A program made the translations under genes and the position numbers. Below are positions 56,224 through 64,000 of a stretch of 64,000 nt of DNA, piece after piece; position 1 is the first letter of the stretch, and each line of letters starts with the position of its first letter. The notes beneath the pieces are model-generated. The model searched no databases. It saw nothing but the letters and a program-made list of their open reading frames with translations, and was not told the DNA's origin. The stretch lies in assembly GCF_024582835.1 (NCBI RefSeq), contig NZ_CP102096.1, forward strand, positions 620,001 to 684,000, in the 5' to 3' direction. The stretch is from Vibrio japonicus. Lineage in GTDB: Bacteria; Pseudomonadota; Gammaproteobacteria; Enterobacterales; Vibrionaceae.

Positions 56224-56411
56224 CGGCTTTCTCTACTTTCTTCAATTGCACCCATTGGTGCGATTCGGCGCATTCTAACAGGAAGATGTCAGAATGTGTA
56301 ATTGTGGCTGTGCTTGGTACCCATTGGAGTGATGGAGCGTAGAGTCTTTTTTAAGTTTAAGTCAAACCCGCCTAGCCGTTTTTTTACTAGCCAGATACCT
56401 TGAAAATATGG

Positions 56412-56417
56412 TATAAA
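56412..56417 (+). promoter_or_regulatory. Candidate rpsB promoter -10
   Basis: TATAAA followed at once by GCGCGCC, a GC-rich discriminator typical of promoters under stringent control. The -35 is weak. This would give a leader of about 175 bases. Confidence 0.5.
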
Positions 56418-56514
56418 GCGCGCCGGAATGTGGCTGTTCTCTCTGCTAGCATTATCGCAATGCGGCGAAACTGTTTACTTCCAACTAAACTTATATCTTT
56501 AAATCACACACATT

Positions 56515-56598
56515 CCGTCACATGTTCCGGGGTGCTGAGCAGAAGCTTAGTCGGAGTTATGGGGGATGTGGAGGCCTAACCCCATAGAGGATTTTAAA
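56515..56598 (+). ncRNA. Ribosomal S2 (rpsB) mRNA leader, t44-type
   Basis: The stretch with GTTCCGGGGTGCTGAGC, TTAGTCGGAG and GGATGTGGAGGCCTAACCCC just before the rpsB ATG resembles the gammaproteobacterial S2 leader. GGGG near 56560 can pair with CCCC near 56581. Autoregulation by S2 is expected by analogy. Limits are approximate. Confidence 0.6.
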
Positions 56599-57327
56599 AT
56601 GGCAACTGTATCAATGCGCGATATGCTGAAAGCTGGTGTTCACTTCGGTCACCAAACTCGTTACTGGAACCCAAAAATGAAGCCATTCATCTTTGGTGCT
56701 CGTAACCGCGTTCACATCATCAACCTAGAAAAAACTGTACCAATGTTCAACGAAGCTCTAGCTGAACTAGCTAAAGTTGGCGAGAAGAAAGGTAAAGTTC
56801 TATTCGTAGGTACTAAGCGCGCTGCATCTGAAGCTGTTAAAGAAGCTGCAATCGCAAGCAACCAGTACTACGTAAACAACCGCTGGTTAGGCGGCATGCT
56901 TACAAACTACAAAACTGTTCGTCAGTCAATCAAGCGTCTAAAAGATCTTGAAGCTCAAGCTCAAGACGGTACTTTTGACAAACTAACTAAGAAAGAAGCT
57001 CTAATGCGTACTCGTGAAATGGAGAAGCTAGAGAAATCTCTTGGTGGTATCAAAGATATGGGCGGCCTACCAGACGCTCTATTCGTAATCGACGCTGATC
57101 ACGAGCACATTGCGATTAAAGAAGCTAACAACCTAGGTATTCCAGTATACGCTGTGGTAGATACTAACTCTAACCCAGACGGCGTTGACTACATCATCCC
57201 AGGTAACGATGACGCGATCCGCGCGGTACAACTATACCTAAACGCTGCTGCATCTTCAGTAACTGAAGGTCGCAACAAAGACGTTGCAGAAGTTGCTGAA
57301 AAAGACGGTTTCGTAGAAGCTGAATAA
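56599..57327 (+). CDS. rpsB: 30S ribosomal protein S2
   Basis: The 242-residue S2 protein begins [27 protein letters not shown], the universal S2 start, and contains [19 protein letters not shown] and [27 protein letters not shown]. Start at ATG 56599, with AGAGGA upstream; an earlier in-frame codon lies in the leader. Codon use is that of a highly expressed gene. Confidence 0.98.
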   Translation: MATVSMRDMLKAGVHFGHQTRYWNPKMKPFIFGARNRVHIINLEKTVPMFNEALAELAKVGEKKGKVLFVGTKRAASEAVKEAAIASNQYYVNNRWLGGMLTNYKTVRQSIKRLKDLEAQAQDGTFDKLTKKEALMRTREMEKLEKSLGGIKDMGGLPDALFVIDADHEHIAIKEANNLGIPVYAVVDTNSNPDGVDYIIPGNDDAIRAVQLYLNAAASSVTEGRNKDVAEVAEKDGFVEAE

Positions 57328-57396
57328 TAGCGGCTCTGTGTCACACTTAGTCTATGTGAAACCTTGTTGTAGCATGGACTAAGTTATAGTTAGCAT

Positions 57397-57427
57397 CAGG
57401 GGCCGACAATGTAGGCCCCTGTTTTTT
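57397..57427 (+). terminator. Attenuator-like terminator between rpsB and tsf
   Basis: CAGGGGCC / GGCCCCTG with a 9-base loop, followed by six T. tsf is normally cotranscribed with rpsB, so partial readthrough is likely. Confidence 0.9.
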
Positions 57428-57457
57428 ACCTTATTCGAATCAAACGAGGAATAGAGA

Positions 57458-58303
57458 ATGGCAACTGTAACTGCTGCTCTAGTTAAAGAACTTCGCGAGC
57501 GCACTGGCGCTGGCATGATGGAATGTAAGAAAGCGCTTGTAGAAGCAAACGCTGATATCGAACTAGCAATTGAAAACATGCGTAAATCAGGCGCAGCGAA
57601 AGCAGCTAAGAAAGCTGGTAACGTTGCAGCTGAAGGCGCAATCATCATTAAAGAAGAAAACGGCGTTGCTGTTCTTCTTGAAGTTAACTGCCAAACTGAC
57701 TTCGTTGCTAAAGACGCTAACTTCACAGCTTTCGCTGAGAAAGTAGCAGCAGAAGCACTAGCATCTAAAGTTGCTGTTGAAGAACTAGTAGCTAAATTCG
57801 AAGAAGAGCGTGTTGCTCTAGTTGCTAAGATCGGCGAAAACATCAACATCCGTCGCGTACAATACGTTGAAGGCGCTGCAATCGCTTCTTACCGTCACGG
57901 CGAGAAAATCGGTGTAGTTGTTGCTGGTGAAGGCGACGCAGAAACTCTTAAGCACGTTGCTATGCACGTAGCTGCTTCTCGTCCAGAGTACGTAAACCCA
58001 GAAGACGTACCAGCAGACGTAGTTGCTAAAGAGAAAGAAGTTCAAGTTGAAATCGCTATGAACGAAGGCAAGCCTCAAGAGATCGCTGAGAAGATGGTTA
58101 TCGGCCGTATGAAGAAATTCACTGGCGAAATCTCTCTAACTGGTCAAGCGTTCATCATGGAGCCTAAGAAAACTGTAGGTGAAATGCTGAAAGAAAAAGG
58201 CGCTTCTGTTTCTACGTTCGTTCGCCTAGAAGTAGGTGAAGGTATCGAGAAAGGCGCAGAAATGAGCTTCGCTGAAGAAGTTGCACTAGCTCAAAAAGGT
58301 TAA
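57458..58303 (+). CDS. tsf: Elongation factor Ts
   Basis: Nucleotide exchange factor for EF-Tu. The 281 residues start [27 protein letters not shown], with the TDFV motif in [11 protein letters not shown] that contacts EF-Tu. GAGGAA lies 9 bases before the ATG. Highly biased codons, as in rpsB. Confidence 0.98.
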   Translation: MATVTAALVKELRERTGAGMMECKKALVEANADIELAIENMRKSGAAKAAKKAGNVAAEGAIIIKEENGVAVLLEVNCQTDFVAKDANFTAFAEKVAAEALASKVAVEELVAKFEEERVALVAKIGENINIRRVQYVEGAAIASYRHGEKIGVVVAGEGDAETLKHVAMHVAASRPEYVNPEDVPADVVAKEKEVQVEIAMNEGKPQEIAEKMVIGRMKKFTGEISLTGQAFIMEPKKTVGEMLKEKGASVSTFVRLEVGEGIEKGAEMSFAEEVALAQKG

Positions 58304-58327
58304 TCCTTAGAGACTTAGTGAGTATTA

Positions 58328-58354
58328 GACCGTAGCTCAGGCTGCGGTCTTTTT
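58328..58354 (+). terminator. Terminator after tsf
   Basis: GACCGTAGC-TCAG-GCTGCGGTC, a 9-bp stem with one G-T pair, followed by TTTTT. Confidence 0.9.
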
Positions 58355-58448
58355 ACGACTATCGATTAGCCGTGATCAATAGATACCAATGATTTGTGTC
58401 TATTGATGACTGTTAATCAAAAAAACTCTCTTTTGGAAGGTAAAGTCC

Positions 58449-59180
58449 ATGACTACAAACCCTAAACCTGCATATCAACGTATTCTGTTAAAATTGAGTG
58501 GTGAAGCACTTCAAGGCGAAGATGGCTTTGGCATCGATCCAGCGATCCTTGATCGCATGGCACAAGAAGTGAAAGAACTGGTTGAACTAGGCGTTCAGGT
58601 TGGTGTAGTTATCGGTGGTGGTAACCTGTTCCGTGGTGCTGGTTTGGCTGAAGCGGGTATGAACCGCGTAGTGGGTGACCATATGGGCATGCTGGCTACA
58701 GTAATGAACGGTCTTGCAATGCGTGATGCTTTGCACCGTGCTTACGTAAATGCACGCGTAATGTCTGCGATCCCCCTAAAAGGCGTATGTGATGACTACA
58801 ACTGGGCAGACGCAATCCGCGAACTTCGTCAAGGCCGCGTTGTTATCTTTTCTGCAGGTACTGGTAATCCATTCTTTACAACGGATTCAGCTGCGTGTCT
58901 ACGCGGTATCGAAATTGAAGCAGATGTTGTTCTTAAAGCAACAAAAGTAGATGGCGTATTTACGGCAGACCCAGTAGCAAACCCAGACGCAGAGCTGTAT
59001 GATAAGCTTACTTTTACTGAAGTTCTTGATAAAGAATTGAAAGTGATGGATTTAGCAGCGTTCACACTAGCTCGTGATCACAAGATGCCAATCCGCGTAT
59101 TTAACATGAACAAGCCAGGCGCACTACGTCGCGTGGTTATGGGTGAAGCAGAAGGCACGCTAATTAGCACTGCTGAATAA
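58449..59180 (+). CDS. pyrH: UMP kinase
   Basis: Converts UMP to UDP; essential and hexameric in bacteria. The 243 residues carry [37 protein letters not shown] and the C-terminal [15 protein letters not shown] lies about 8 bases before the ATG. Confidence 0.97.
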   Translation: MTTNPKPAYQRILLKLSGEALQGEDGFGIDPAILDRMAQEVKELVELGVQVGVVIGGGNLFRGAGLAEAGMNRVVGDHMGMLATVMNGLAMRDALHRAYVNARVMSAIPLKGVCDDYNWADAIRELRQGRVVIFSAGTGNPFFTTDSAACLRGIEIEADVVLKATKVDGVFTADPVANPDAELYDKLTFTEVLDKELKVMDLAAFTLARDHKMPIRVFNMNKPGALRRVVMGEAEGTLISTAE

Positions 59181-59285
59181 TAGAATTCAACCGCAGCAAG
59201 GTATTTAATCTTTGTTGCGGTATTGCCTTTTGAAGAATCCAGCTTAGGTTTTCTTCGAGAAGAATTACATATTTAAGGTGATATT

Positions 59286-59843
59286 GTGATTAACGAAATC
59301 AAAAAAGACGCTCAAGAGCGCATGGAAAAAAGCGTAGAAGCGCTAAAGAACAACCTTTCAAAAGTGCGTACAGGTCGTGCACACCCAAGCCTACTTTCTG
59401 GTATTTCTGTAGAGTACTACGGTGCGCCTACTCCTCTAAACCAAGTAGCAAACGTTGTAGCGGAAGATGCGCGTACGTTAGCAATCACAGTGTTTGACCG
59501 TGAACTGACTCAGAAAGTTGAGAAAGCGATCATGATGTCTGATCTTGGTCTAAACCCAATGTCTGCAGGTACGATCATTCGCGTTCCTCTTCCACCGCTA
59601 ACGGAAGAGCGTCGTAAAGACTTAGTGAAAATCGTTCGTGGCGAAGCTGAAGGTGGCCGTGTTGCAGTACGTAACATCCGTCGTGACGCAAACGGCGACT
59701 TAAAAGCGCTACTGAAAGACAAAGAAATCTCTGAAGATGAAGATCGTAAAGCACAAGACGAGATTCAAAAACTGACAGATGCTGCAGTGAAGAAAATCGA
59801 CGAAGTTCTTGCTGCTAAAGAAAAAGAGTTGATGGAAGTTTAA
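59286..59843 (+). CDS. frr: Ribosome recycling factor
   Basis: Splits post-termination ribosomes with EF-G. The 185 residues match the family length; [12 protein letters not shown] and the helix-rich C terminus [17 protein letters not shown] are typical. It starts with GTG (59286), AAGG about 8 bases upstream. Confidence 0.97.
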   Translation: MINEIKKDAQERMEKSVEALKNNLSKVRTGRAHPSLLSGISVEYYGAPTPLNQVANVVAEDARTLAITVFDRELTQKVEKAIMMSDLGLNPMSAGTIIRVPLPPLTEERRKDLVKIVRGEAEGGRVAVRNIRRDANGDLKALLKDKEISEDEDRKAQDEIQKLTDAAVKKIDEVLAAKEKELMEV

Positions 59844-59869
59844 TTCCGCTACAACTCCTCTTTTAGAAA

Positions 59870-59898
59870 ACGCTGTGCTCGCAGTACAGCGTTTTTTT
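59870..59898 (+). terminator. Terminator after frr
   Basis: ACGCTGT (59870-59876) pairs with ACAGCGT (59886-59892), followed by six more T. Confidence 0.88.
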
Positions 59899-59940
59899 AT
59901 GCTACCCTCTATCCTTTGCTGATAACCTATCAACTTCTTT

Positions 59941-60696
59941 ATGCAAAACTCTCAACTCTCACCAGATCAACTTCCTCAACATATTGCGATCATAATGGAT
60001 GGCAACGGCCGATGGGCGAAAGAGCAAGGTAAGCCTCGCGTATTTGGCCATAAGAATGGTGTTGCAGCAGTAAGAAAATCCATATCCACCTCCGCTAAGT
60101 TAGGCATTAAAGCCATTACTTTATTTGCTTTTAGCAGTGAAAACTGGCGTCGTCCTGAAGAGGAAGTCGGTGTGTTAATGGAGTTGTTCATTTCTGTACT
60201 GTCTACAGAAATAAAAAAACTGCATAAGAATAACTTACGCTTAAGAATTATTGGTGATACGTCACGGTTTAATGACAGATTGCGAAAAAAAATAGCGCAG
60301 GCTGAGGCGCTGACAGCAAACAATACGGGCATGGTGATCAATATCGCTGCAAACTACGGCGGTAAATGGGATATCACACAAGCGACAAAAGTGTTGGCTG
60401 AAAAAGTTGCGAGGGGAGAGTTGCAACCAAGCGATATCAATGAAGACTTGATTACTCAGCATTTAACTATGGCAGATTTGCCTGAAGTCGATCTCATGAT
60501 TCGTACGAGCGGTGAGTGCCGAATCAGCAACTTTTTATTGTGGCAAATGGCTTATGCAGAAATGTATTTTACGCCAATTTATTGGCCAGATTTCGATGAG
60601 AATAGCTTAATTGAAGCAGTGACTTGGTTTGTTAACCGTGAAAGAAGATTTGGTTGTACTGGTGAGCAAATCAAGGCATTGATGGAAAGCGAATAA
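59941..60696 (+). CDS. uppS: Undecaprenyl diphosphate synthase (isoprenyl transferase)
   Basis: Makes the C55 lipid carrier for wall synthesis. The 251 residues have [17 protein letters not shown] (catalytic Asp20), [11 protein letters not shown], and [20 protein letters not shown], the cis-prenyltransferase signatures. cdsA starts 11 bases after its stop. Confidence 0.97.
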   Translation: MQNSQLSPDQLPQHIAIIMDGNGRWAKEQGKPRVFGHKNGVAAVRKSISTSAKLGIKAITLFAFSSENWRRPEEEVGVLMELFISVLSTEIKKLHKNNLRLRIIGDTSRFNDRLRKKIAQAEALTANNTGMVINIAANYGGKWDITQATKVLAEKVARGELQPSDINEDLITQHLTMADLPEVDLMIRTSGECRISNFLLWQMAYAEMYFTPIYWPDFDENSLIEAVTWFVNRERRFGCTGEQIKALMESE

Positions 60697-60707
60697 AGGA
60701 TCCAAGT

Positions 60708-61550
60708 TTGAAACAAAGAATAATAACAGCCCTCATCCTTGCGCCGTTGGTGATTTTAGGGATTTTTAAACTCTCATTAGCAATGTTTATCCTCGCCATT
60801 GCAGCCATTATGTTGATTGGCTACTGGGAATGGACTCAATTTGTTGAGGCAAAATCTCGTTTTACAGCTTTGATCCCTGCTGTAGCTTTGAGCGCACTAA
60901 GCCTTGTTGTCATACCGTTTGATGCGCATAGCCTGAATTCAGTTTTAGAACCTCATTATCTTATATTGGGCATAGGGTGCGCATGGTGGGTAGCGGCAAG
61001 TTCATTGGCGATTACGTACCCTAAATCTTCCGCCTTGTGGCAAAACTCTTCACTATTACGTCACGCTTTTGGTTTATTAACGCTTTTACCGTTTTTTTGG
61101 AGTGTCATTCTTCTACGTGCTGAAGGTATCGACGATGACGCATACCATGGTGCTAAACTAGTATTGTATGTTTGCTTTATCGTTTGGGCTGCAGATAGCG
61201 GCGCTTACTTTGCTGGAAAGAGCATGGGTAAACGAAAAATGGCACCCAATGTTAGTCCTAACAAAACGATTGAAGGTTTGATTGGCGGGATTATTACAGC
61301 CCTTCTCGTTGGATGGGGAACATCAGTTTGGTTTGATATCGAATTTTCTAGCCCTATCACGATGATTGCGATTACTTTGGTTACGGTTGTTATTTCAGTA
61401 TTAGGTGATTTGGTAGAGAGTATGTTTAAGCGTGTCTCTGGAATCAAAGACAGTAGCAATATCATTCCAGGGCATGGTGGTGTCTTAGATCGTATCGACA
61501 GCCTTACCGCAGCATTCCCTGTTTTTGCATTTCTTTACTTCATCCTTTAG
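60708..61550 (+). CDS. cdsA: Phosphatidate cytidylyltransferase
   Basis: Makes CDP-diacylglycerol for phospholipid synthesis. The 280 residues are largely hydrophobic with about 7-8 membrane helices, and the C-terminal signature SMFKRVSGIKDSSNIIPGHG continues GVLDR. It starts with TTG (60708), AAAGGA upstream. Follows uppS tightly. Confidence 0.96.
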   Translation: MKQRIITALILAPLVILGIFKLSLAMFILAIAAIMLIGYWEWTQFVEAKSRFTALIPAVALSALSLVVIPFDAHSLNSVLEPHYLILGIGCAWWVAASSLAITYPKSSALWQNSSLLRHAFGLLTLLPFFWSVILLRAEGIDDDAYHGAKLVLYVCFIVWAADSGAYFAGKSMGKRKMAPNVSPNKTIEGLIGGIITALLVGWGTSVWFDIEFSSPITMIAITLVTVVISVLGDLVESMFKRVSGIKDSSNIIPGHGGVLDRIDSLTAAFPVFAFLYFIL

Positions 61551-61591
61551 GCAGGCTTCGGCTTGCCTGAATCACATATCGGTTTCTTGCT

Positions 61592-62800
61592 ATGCGTAAC
61601 TTAACAATCCTTGGTGCAACCGGTTCTATTGGTGCCAGCACTTTTAAAGTTATCGAACAAAACCCAGAACAATTTTCGGTTGTTGCATTAGCGGCAGGAC
61701 GCAATGTCGAGAAAATGCGCCAGTTATGCCAGAAGTGGCAGCCACGATTTGCTGTTATGGCTTGTGACTCTGCGGCCATGCAGCTTAAGCAGCAGCTTAA
61801 AGAATTAAAAATCAATACGGAAGTGCTATCGGGCGTTGACGCTATGTGTCATGTATCCTCCATGGATGAAGTGGATACGGTTATGGCTGCAATCGTTGGT
61901 GCTGCTGGTTTACTGCCGACGATGGCAGCGGTAAAAGCAGGAAAGCGCGTTCTATTAGCCAATAAAGAAGCCTTGGTGATGTCGGGTCAGCTGTTTATCG
62001 ATGCTGTTGCCCAATCGGGTGCCGAGCTTCTGCCAGTGGATAGTGAACATAACGCGATTTTTCAGTGCCTACCAAGTGACATTCAGATTAACTTAGGGCG
62101 ATGTGACTTAAATGAGAAGGGCATTCAGCATATTTTGTTGACGGGCTCAGGTGGTCCATTCCGATATAGCGACATTAATGATTTAAGCTATGTAACTCCA
62201 GAACAAGCGATTGCTCATCCTAACTGGTCGATGGGGCCTAAAATATCCGTAGATTCAGCCACAATGATGAATAAAGGCTTAGAATACATTGAAGCTAAGT
62301 GGTTGTTTAATACATCGCGAGAGCAGCTTAAAGTACTTATTCATCCTCAATCCGTGATTCATTCGATGGTTCAGTTTAAGGATGGGTCTGTGCTGGCACA
62401 AATGGGTGAGCCGGATATGGCGACACCGATTGCATTGACCCTGTCTTACCCTAATCGTGTTTCTGCGGGCGTTGCGCCACTCGATTTTACAAAAGTCGGA
62501 GAGCTAACGTTTTTAGAACCGGATTACAGCCGTTATCCATGTCTAAAGCTAGCGATTGATGCTTGTTATGAAGGTCAGCATGCTACGACGGCGCTGAATG
62601 CGGCCAATGAAATTTCGGTCAATTCTTTCTTAAATAGAGAACTTTCCTTTACAGACATTGCTACAGTCAATGAGCTCGTTCTGTCTAAAGTGTGTGCTGT
62701 CTCGACTCCCTCGACTTGTAACGACTTGGAAAGCATTCTCGAGCTAGATAGAATGGCGAGAGAAATGGCGACTGCATTTATAAGTGAGCGTAAGTTATGA
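61592..62800 (+). CDS. dxr: 1-deoxy-D-xylulose 5-phosphate reductoisomerase
   Basis: Second step of the MEP isoprenoid pathway, giving MEP from DXP; its products supply UppS. The 402 residues contain [10 protein letters not shown] (8-17) for [29 protein letters not shown] and [17 protein letters not shown]. Stop and rseP start overlap as ATGA. Confidence 0.97.
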   Translation: MRNLTILGATGSIGASTFKVIEQNPEQFSVVALAAGRNVEKMRQLCQKWQPRFAVMACDSAAMQLKQQLKELKINTEVLSGVDAMCHVSSMDEVDTVMAAIVGAAGLLPTMAAVKAGKRVLLANKEALVMSGQLFIDAVAQSGAELLPVDSEHNAIFQCLPSDIQINLGRCDLNEKGIQHILLTGSGGPFRYSDINDLSYVTPEQAIAHPNWSMGPKISVDSATMMNKGLEYIEAKWLFNTSREQLKVLIHPQSVIHSMVQFKDGSVLAQMGEPDMATPIALTLSYPNRVSAGVAPLDFTKVGELTFLEPDYSRYPCLKLAIDACYEGQHATTALNAANEISVNSFLNRELSFTDIATVNELVLSKVCAVSTPSTCNDLESILELDRMAREMATAFISERKL

Positions 62801-64000
62801 CAGGCATTCTATGGAACTTTGTTTCATTTATTATCGCCTTAGGCATTTTGGTAGCAGTGCATGAGTTTGGCCACTTTTGGGTTGCTCGTCGTTGTGGCGT
62901 GAAAGTTGAAAAATTTTCAATCGGTTTCGGCAAGTCCATTTGGAGCAAAATAGGGAAAGATGGGACAGAGTACAGCCTGTCTGTGATCCCTCTTGGTGGC
63001 TATGTAAAAATGCTAGATGGCCGCGTGGATGATGTTCCTGAATCTGAGCAGCAATTCGCATTTGATAAAAAAGCCCTTTGGCAACGCAGTGCTATAGTGG
63101 CAGCTGGACCCGCCTTTAATTTCCTTTTTGCCATCGTTGCCTATTGGTTGGTATTTATCATTGGCGTACCCGCAGTAAAGCCTGTAGTTGGAGAAGTAAC
63201 GCCTTATTCTATCGCCGCAGAAGCCGGATTAGAAAAAGGAATGGAACTTAAATCCATTTCTGGCGTCAAAACCGCAGACTGGGAATCAGTTAACATGGGA
63301 TTAATTTCTCATATTGGTGATGAGCGGCTAACGATGACAGTTACACCAACGGATGGTGTGGGGGTTGAACAAACAATTACGTTAGATTTGGCGGATTGGA
63401 ACTTCGATCCCGAGCAGCAGTCAGCGATGTCGGCGCTTGGTTTTGTTCCTTTTACACCTGAAATATCCACAACACTGGTTAATATCTCGAAAGGCAGCGC
63501 GGGTGAAAGAGCTGGGCTACTTGCAGGAGATAAACTCGTCGCTATTGAAGGGAAACCACTCGATGGCTGGCAACAAGTTGTGGCATCTATTCAGCAACAT
63601 CCTAATACACCATTACAAATGGAAGTGTTGAGAGATGGCGAACGTATAGAAATAACCATTATTCCTGATAGCCGAGAGCTGAAAGGTAAAGGCGAAGTAG
63701 GCTTCGCTGGTATTGCACCAGAAGTGGCAGAATGGCCTGATAACTATCGCTTTGACTTACAATTTGGAGTCGTTGAATCTGTAGGTAAAGCGGTTGAAAA
63801 GACAGGTCAAGTGATTGGTTTAACAATCAGTATGTTGAAGAAACTGATTGTTGGTGATGTAGGATTGAATAACCTGAGTGGGCCAATTTCAATTGCAAAA
63901 GGAGCTGGAACAACGGCCGACTACGGCTTAGTTTACTTTCTTGGCTTCCTAGCACTAATTAGCGTCAACTTAGGGATCATTAACCTTGTGCCGTTACCTA
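62797..64000 (+). CDS. rseP: Site-2 protease RseP, truncated by the window end
   Basis: Membrane zinc protease that cuts RseA to release sigma E. The first 401 codons are present of about 450. The zinc motif HEFGH is at 22-26 in the first membrane helix. Two PDZ-like regions follow (about 120-200 and 215-300). The sequence stops in NLVPLP, right before the conserved LDGG that supplies the third zinc ligand. No frameshift seen. ATG overlaps dxr by four bases. Confidence 0.95.
   Translation, partial: MTGILWNFVSFIIALGILVAVHEFGHFWVARRCGVKVEKFSIGFGKSIWSKIGKDGTEYSLSVIPLGGYVKMLDGRVDDVPESEQQFAFDKKALWQRSAIVAAGPAFNFLFAIVAYWLVFIIGVPAVKPVVGEVTPYSIAAEAGLEKGMELKSISGVKTADWESVNMGLISHIGDERLTMTVTPTDGVGVEQTITLDLADWNFDPEQQSAMSALGFVPFTPEISTTLVNISKGSAGERAGLLAGDKLVAIEGKPLDGWQQVVASIQQHPNTPLQMEVLRDGERIEITIIPDSRELKGKGEVGFAGIAPEVAEWPDNYRFDLQFGVVESVGKAVEKTGQVIGLTISMLKKLIVGDVGLNNLSGPISIAKGAGTTADYGLVYFLGFLALISVNLGIINLVPLP

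Larger units (their letters stand above)
56224..56598. other. map-rpsB divergent regulatory region
   Basis: 375 bp with no gene. It holds the rpsB promoter, an S2-type leader near the rpsB start, and the map promoter on the other strand. Confidence 0.7.

Overview
The window is a stretch of gammaproteobacterial core chromosome that fits a marine Vibrio, probably of the Harveyi clade (V. parahaemolyticus / V. alginolyticus relatives). The main signs are an OmpK-type Tsx porin, a sodium-pumping NQR operon close to V. cholerae in sequence, a nucleoside transporter very like vcCNT, two ERIC repeats, and the gene order nqr-apbE-nqrM and ribD-ribE-ribBA-ribH-nusB-thiL-pgpA. I cannot fix the species. 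There are no insertion sequences, prophage genes, tRNA or rRNA genes, or CRISPR arrays.

Layout. 1-6.0 kb: nucleoside uptake and deoxyribose catabolism (nupC-type transporter, a XapX mini-protein, deoC, deoA, deoB), with one ERIC element after the transporter and another inside the deo cluster; deoD is not next to deoB. 6-15.4 kb: ytjB/serB divergent pair, a protein with two PilZ domains, radA, a panE-DJ-1-cysteine desulfurase operon, and ompK. 15.8-20.1 kb: AmpG-like permease, rlmG-yajG-cyclophilin on the minus strand, bolA. 20.5-27.8 kb: nqrABCDEF followed by the maturation genes apbE and nqrM. 27.9-32.6 kb: DUF2789, a frameshifted dinB behind an intact LexA box, a RecQ-family helicase, a GreA/GreB-like factor and a YggN-like protein. 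32.9-38.5 kb: an NSS sodium symporter, a three-gene rimK operon and pepD. 38.5-45.8 kb: a CRP-site-linked small transcript encoding a 28-residue peptide (candidate VcdRP homologue), a purine permease under a consensus PurR box, gpt, frsA, crl, proB and proA. 45.9-52 kb: nrdR and the riboflavin/nusB/thiL/pgpA block. 52-56.2 kb: yaeH, glnD and map on the minus strand. 56.6-64 kb: rpsB, tsf, pyrH, frr, uppS, cdsA, dxr and the start of rseP, which runs off the window end.

How the parts connect. NQR, ApbE and NqrM form one functional unit: the FMN-threonine sites in NqrB and NqrC, the transferase that loads them and the protein needed for assembly lie together. FMN comes from the riboflavin genes further on. 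Nucleoside import plus DeoA, DeoB and DeoC feed pentose carbon to glycolysis, while the purine permease and Gpt handle base salvage. The last block joins translation (S2, EF-Ts, RRF, Map) to envelope lipid synthesis (UppS, CdsA, Dxr).

Most of this is ordinary core genome. The points most worth checking are the one-base deletion in dinB, the candidate dual-function RNA at about 38.88-39.19 kb, the missing deoD, the ERIC element in the deo operon, and the stacked hairpins between ribBA and ribH.
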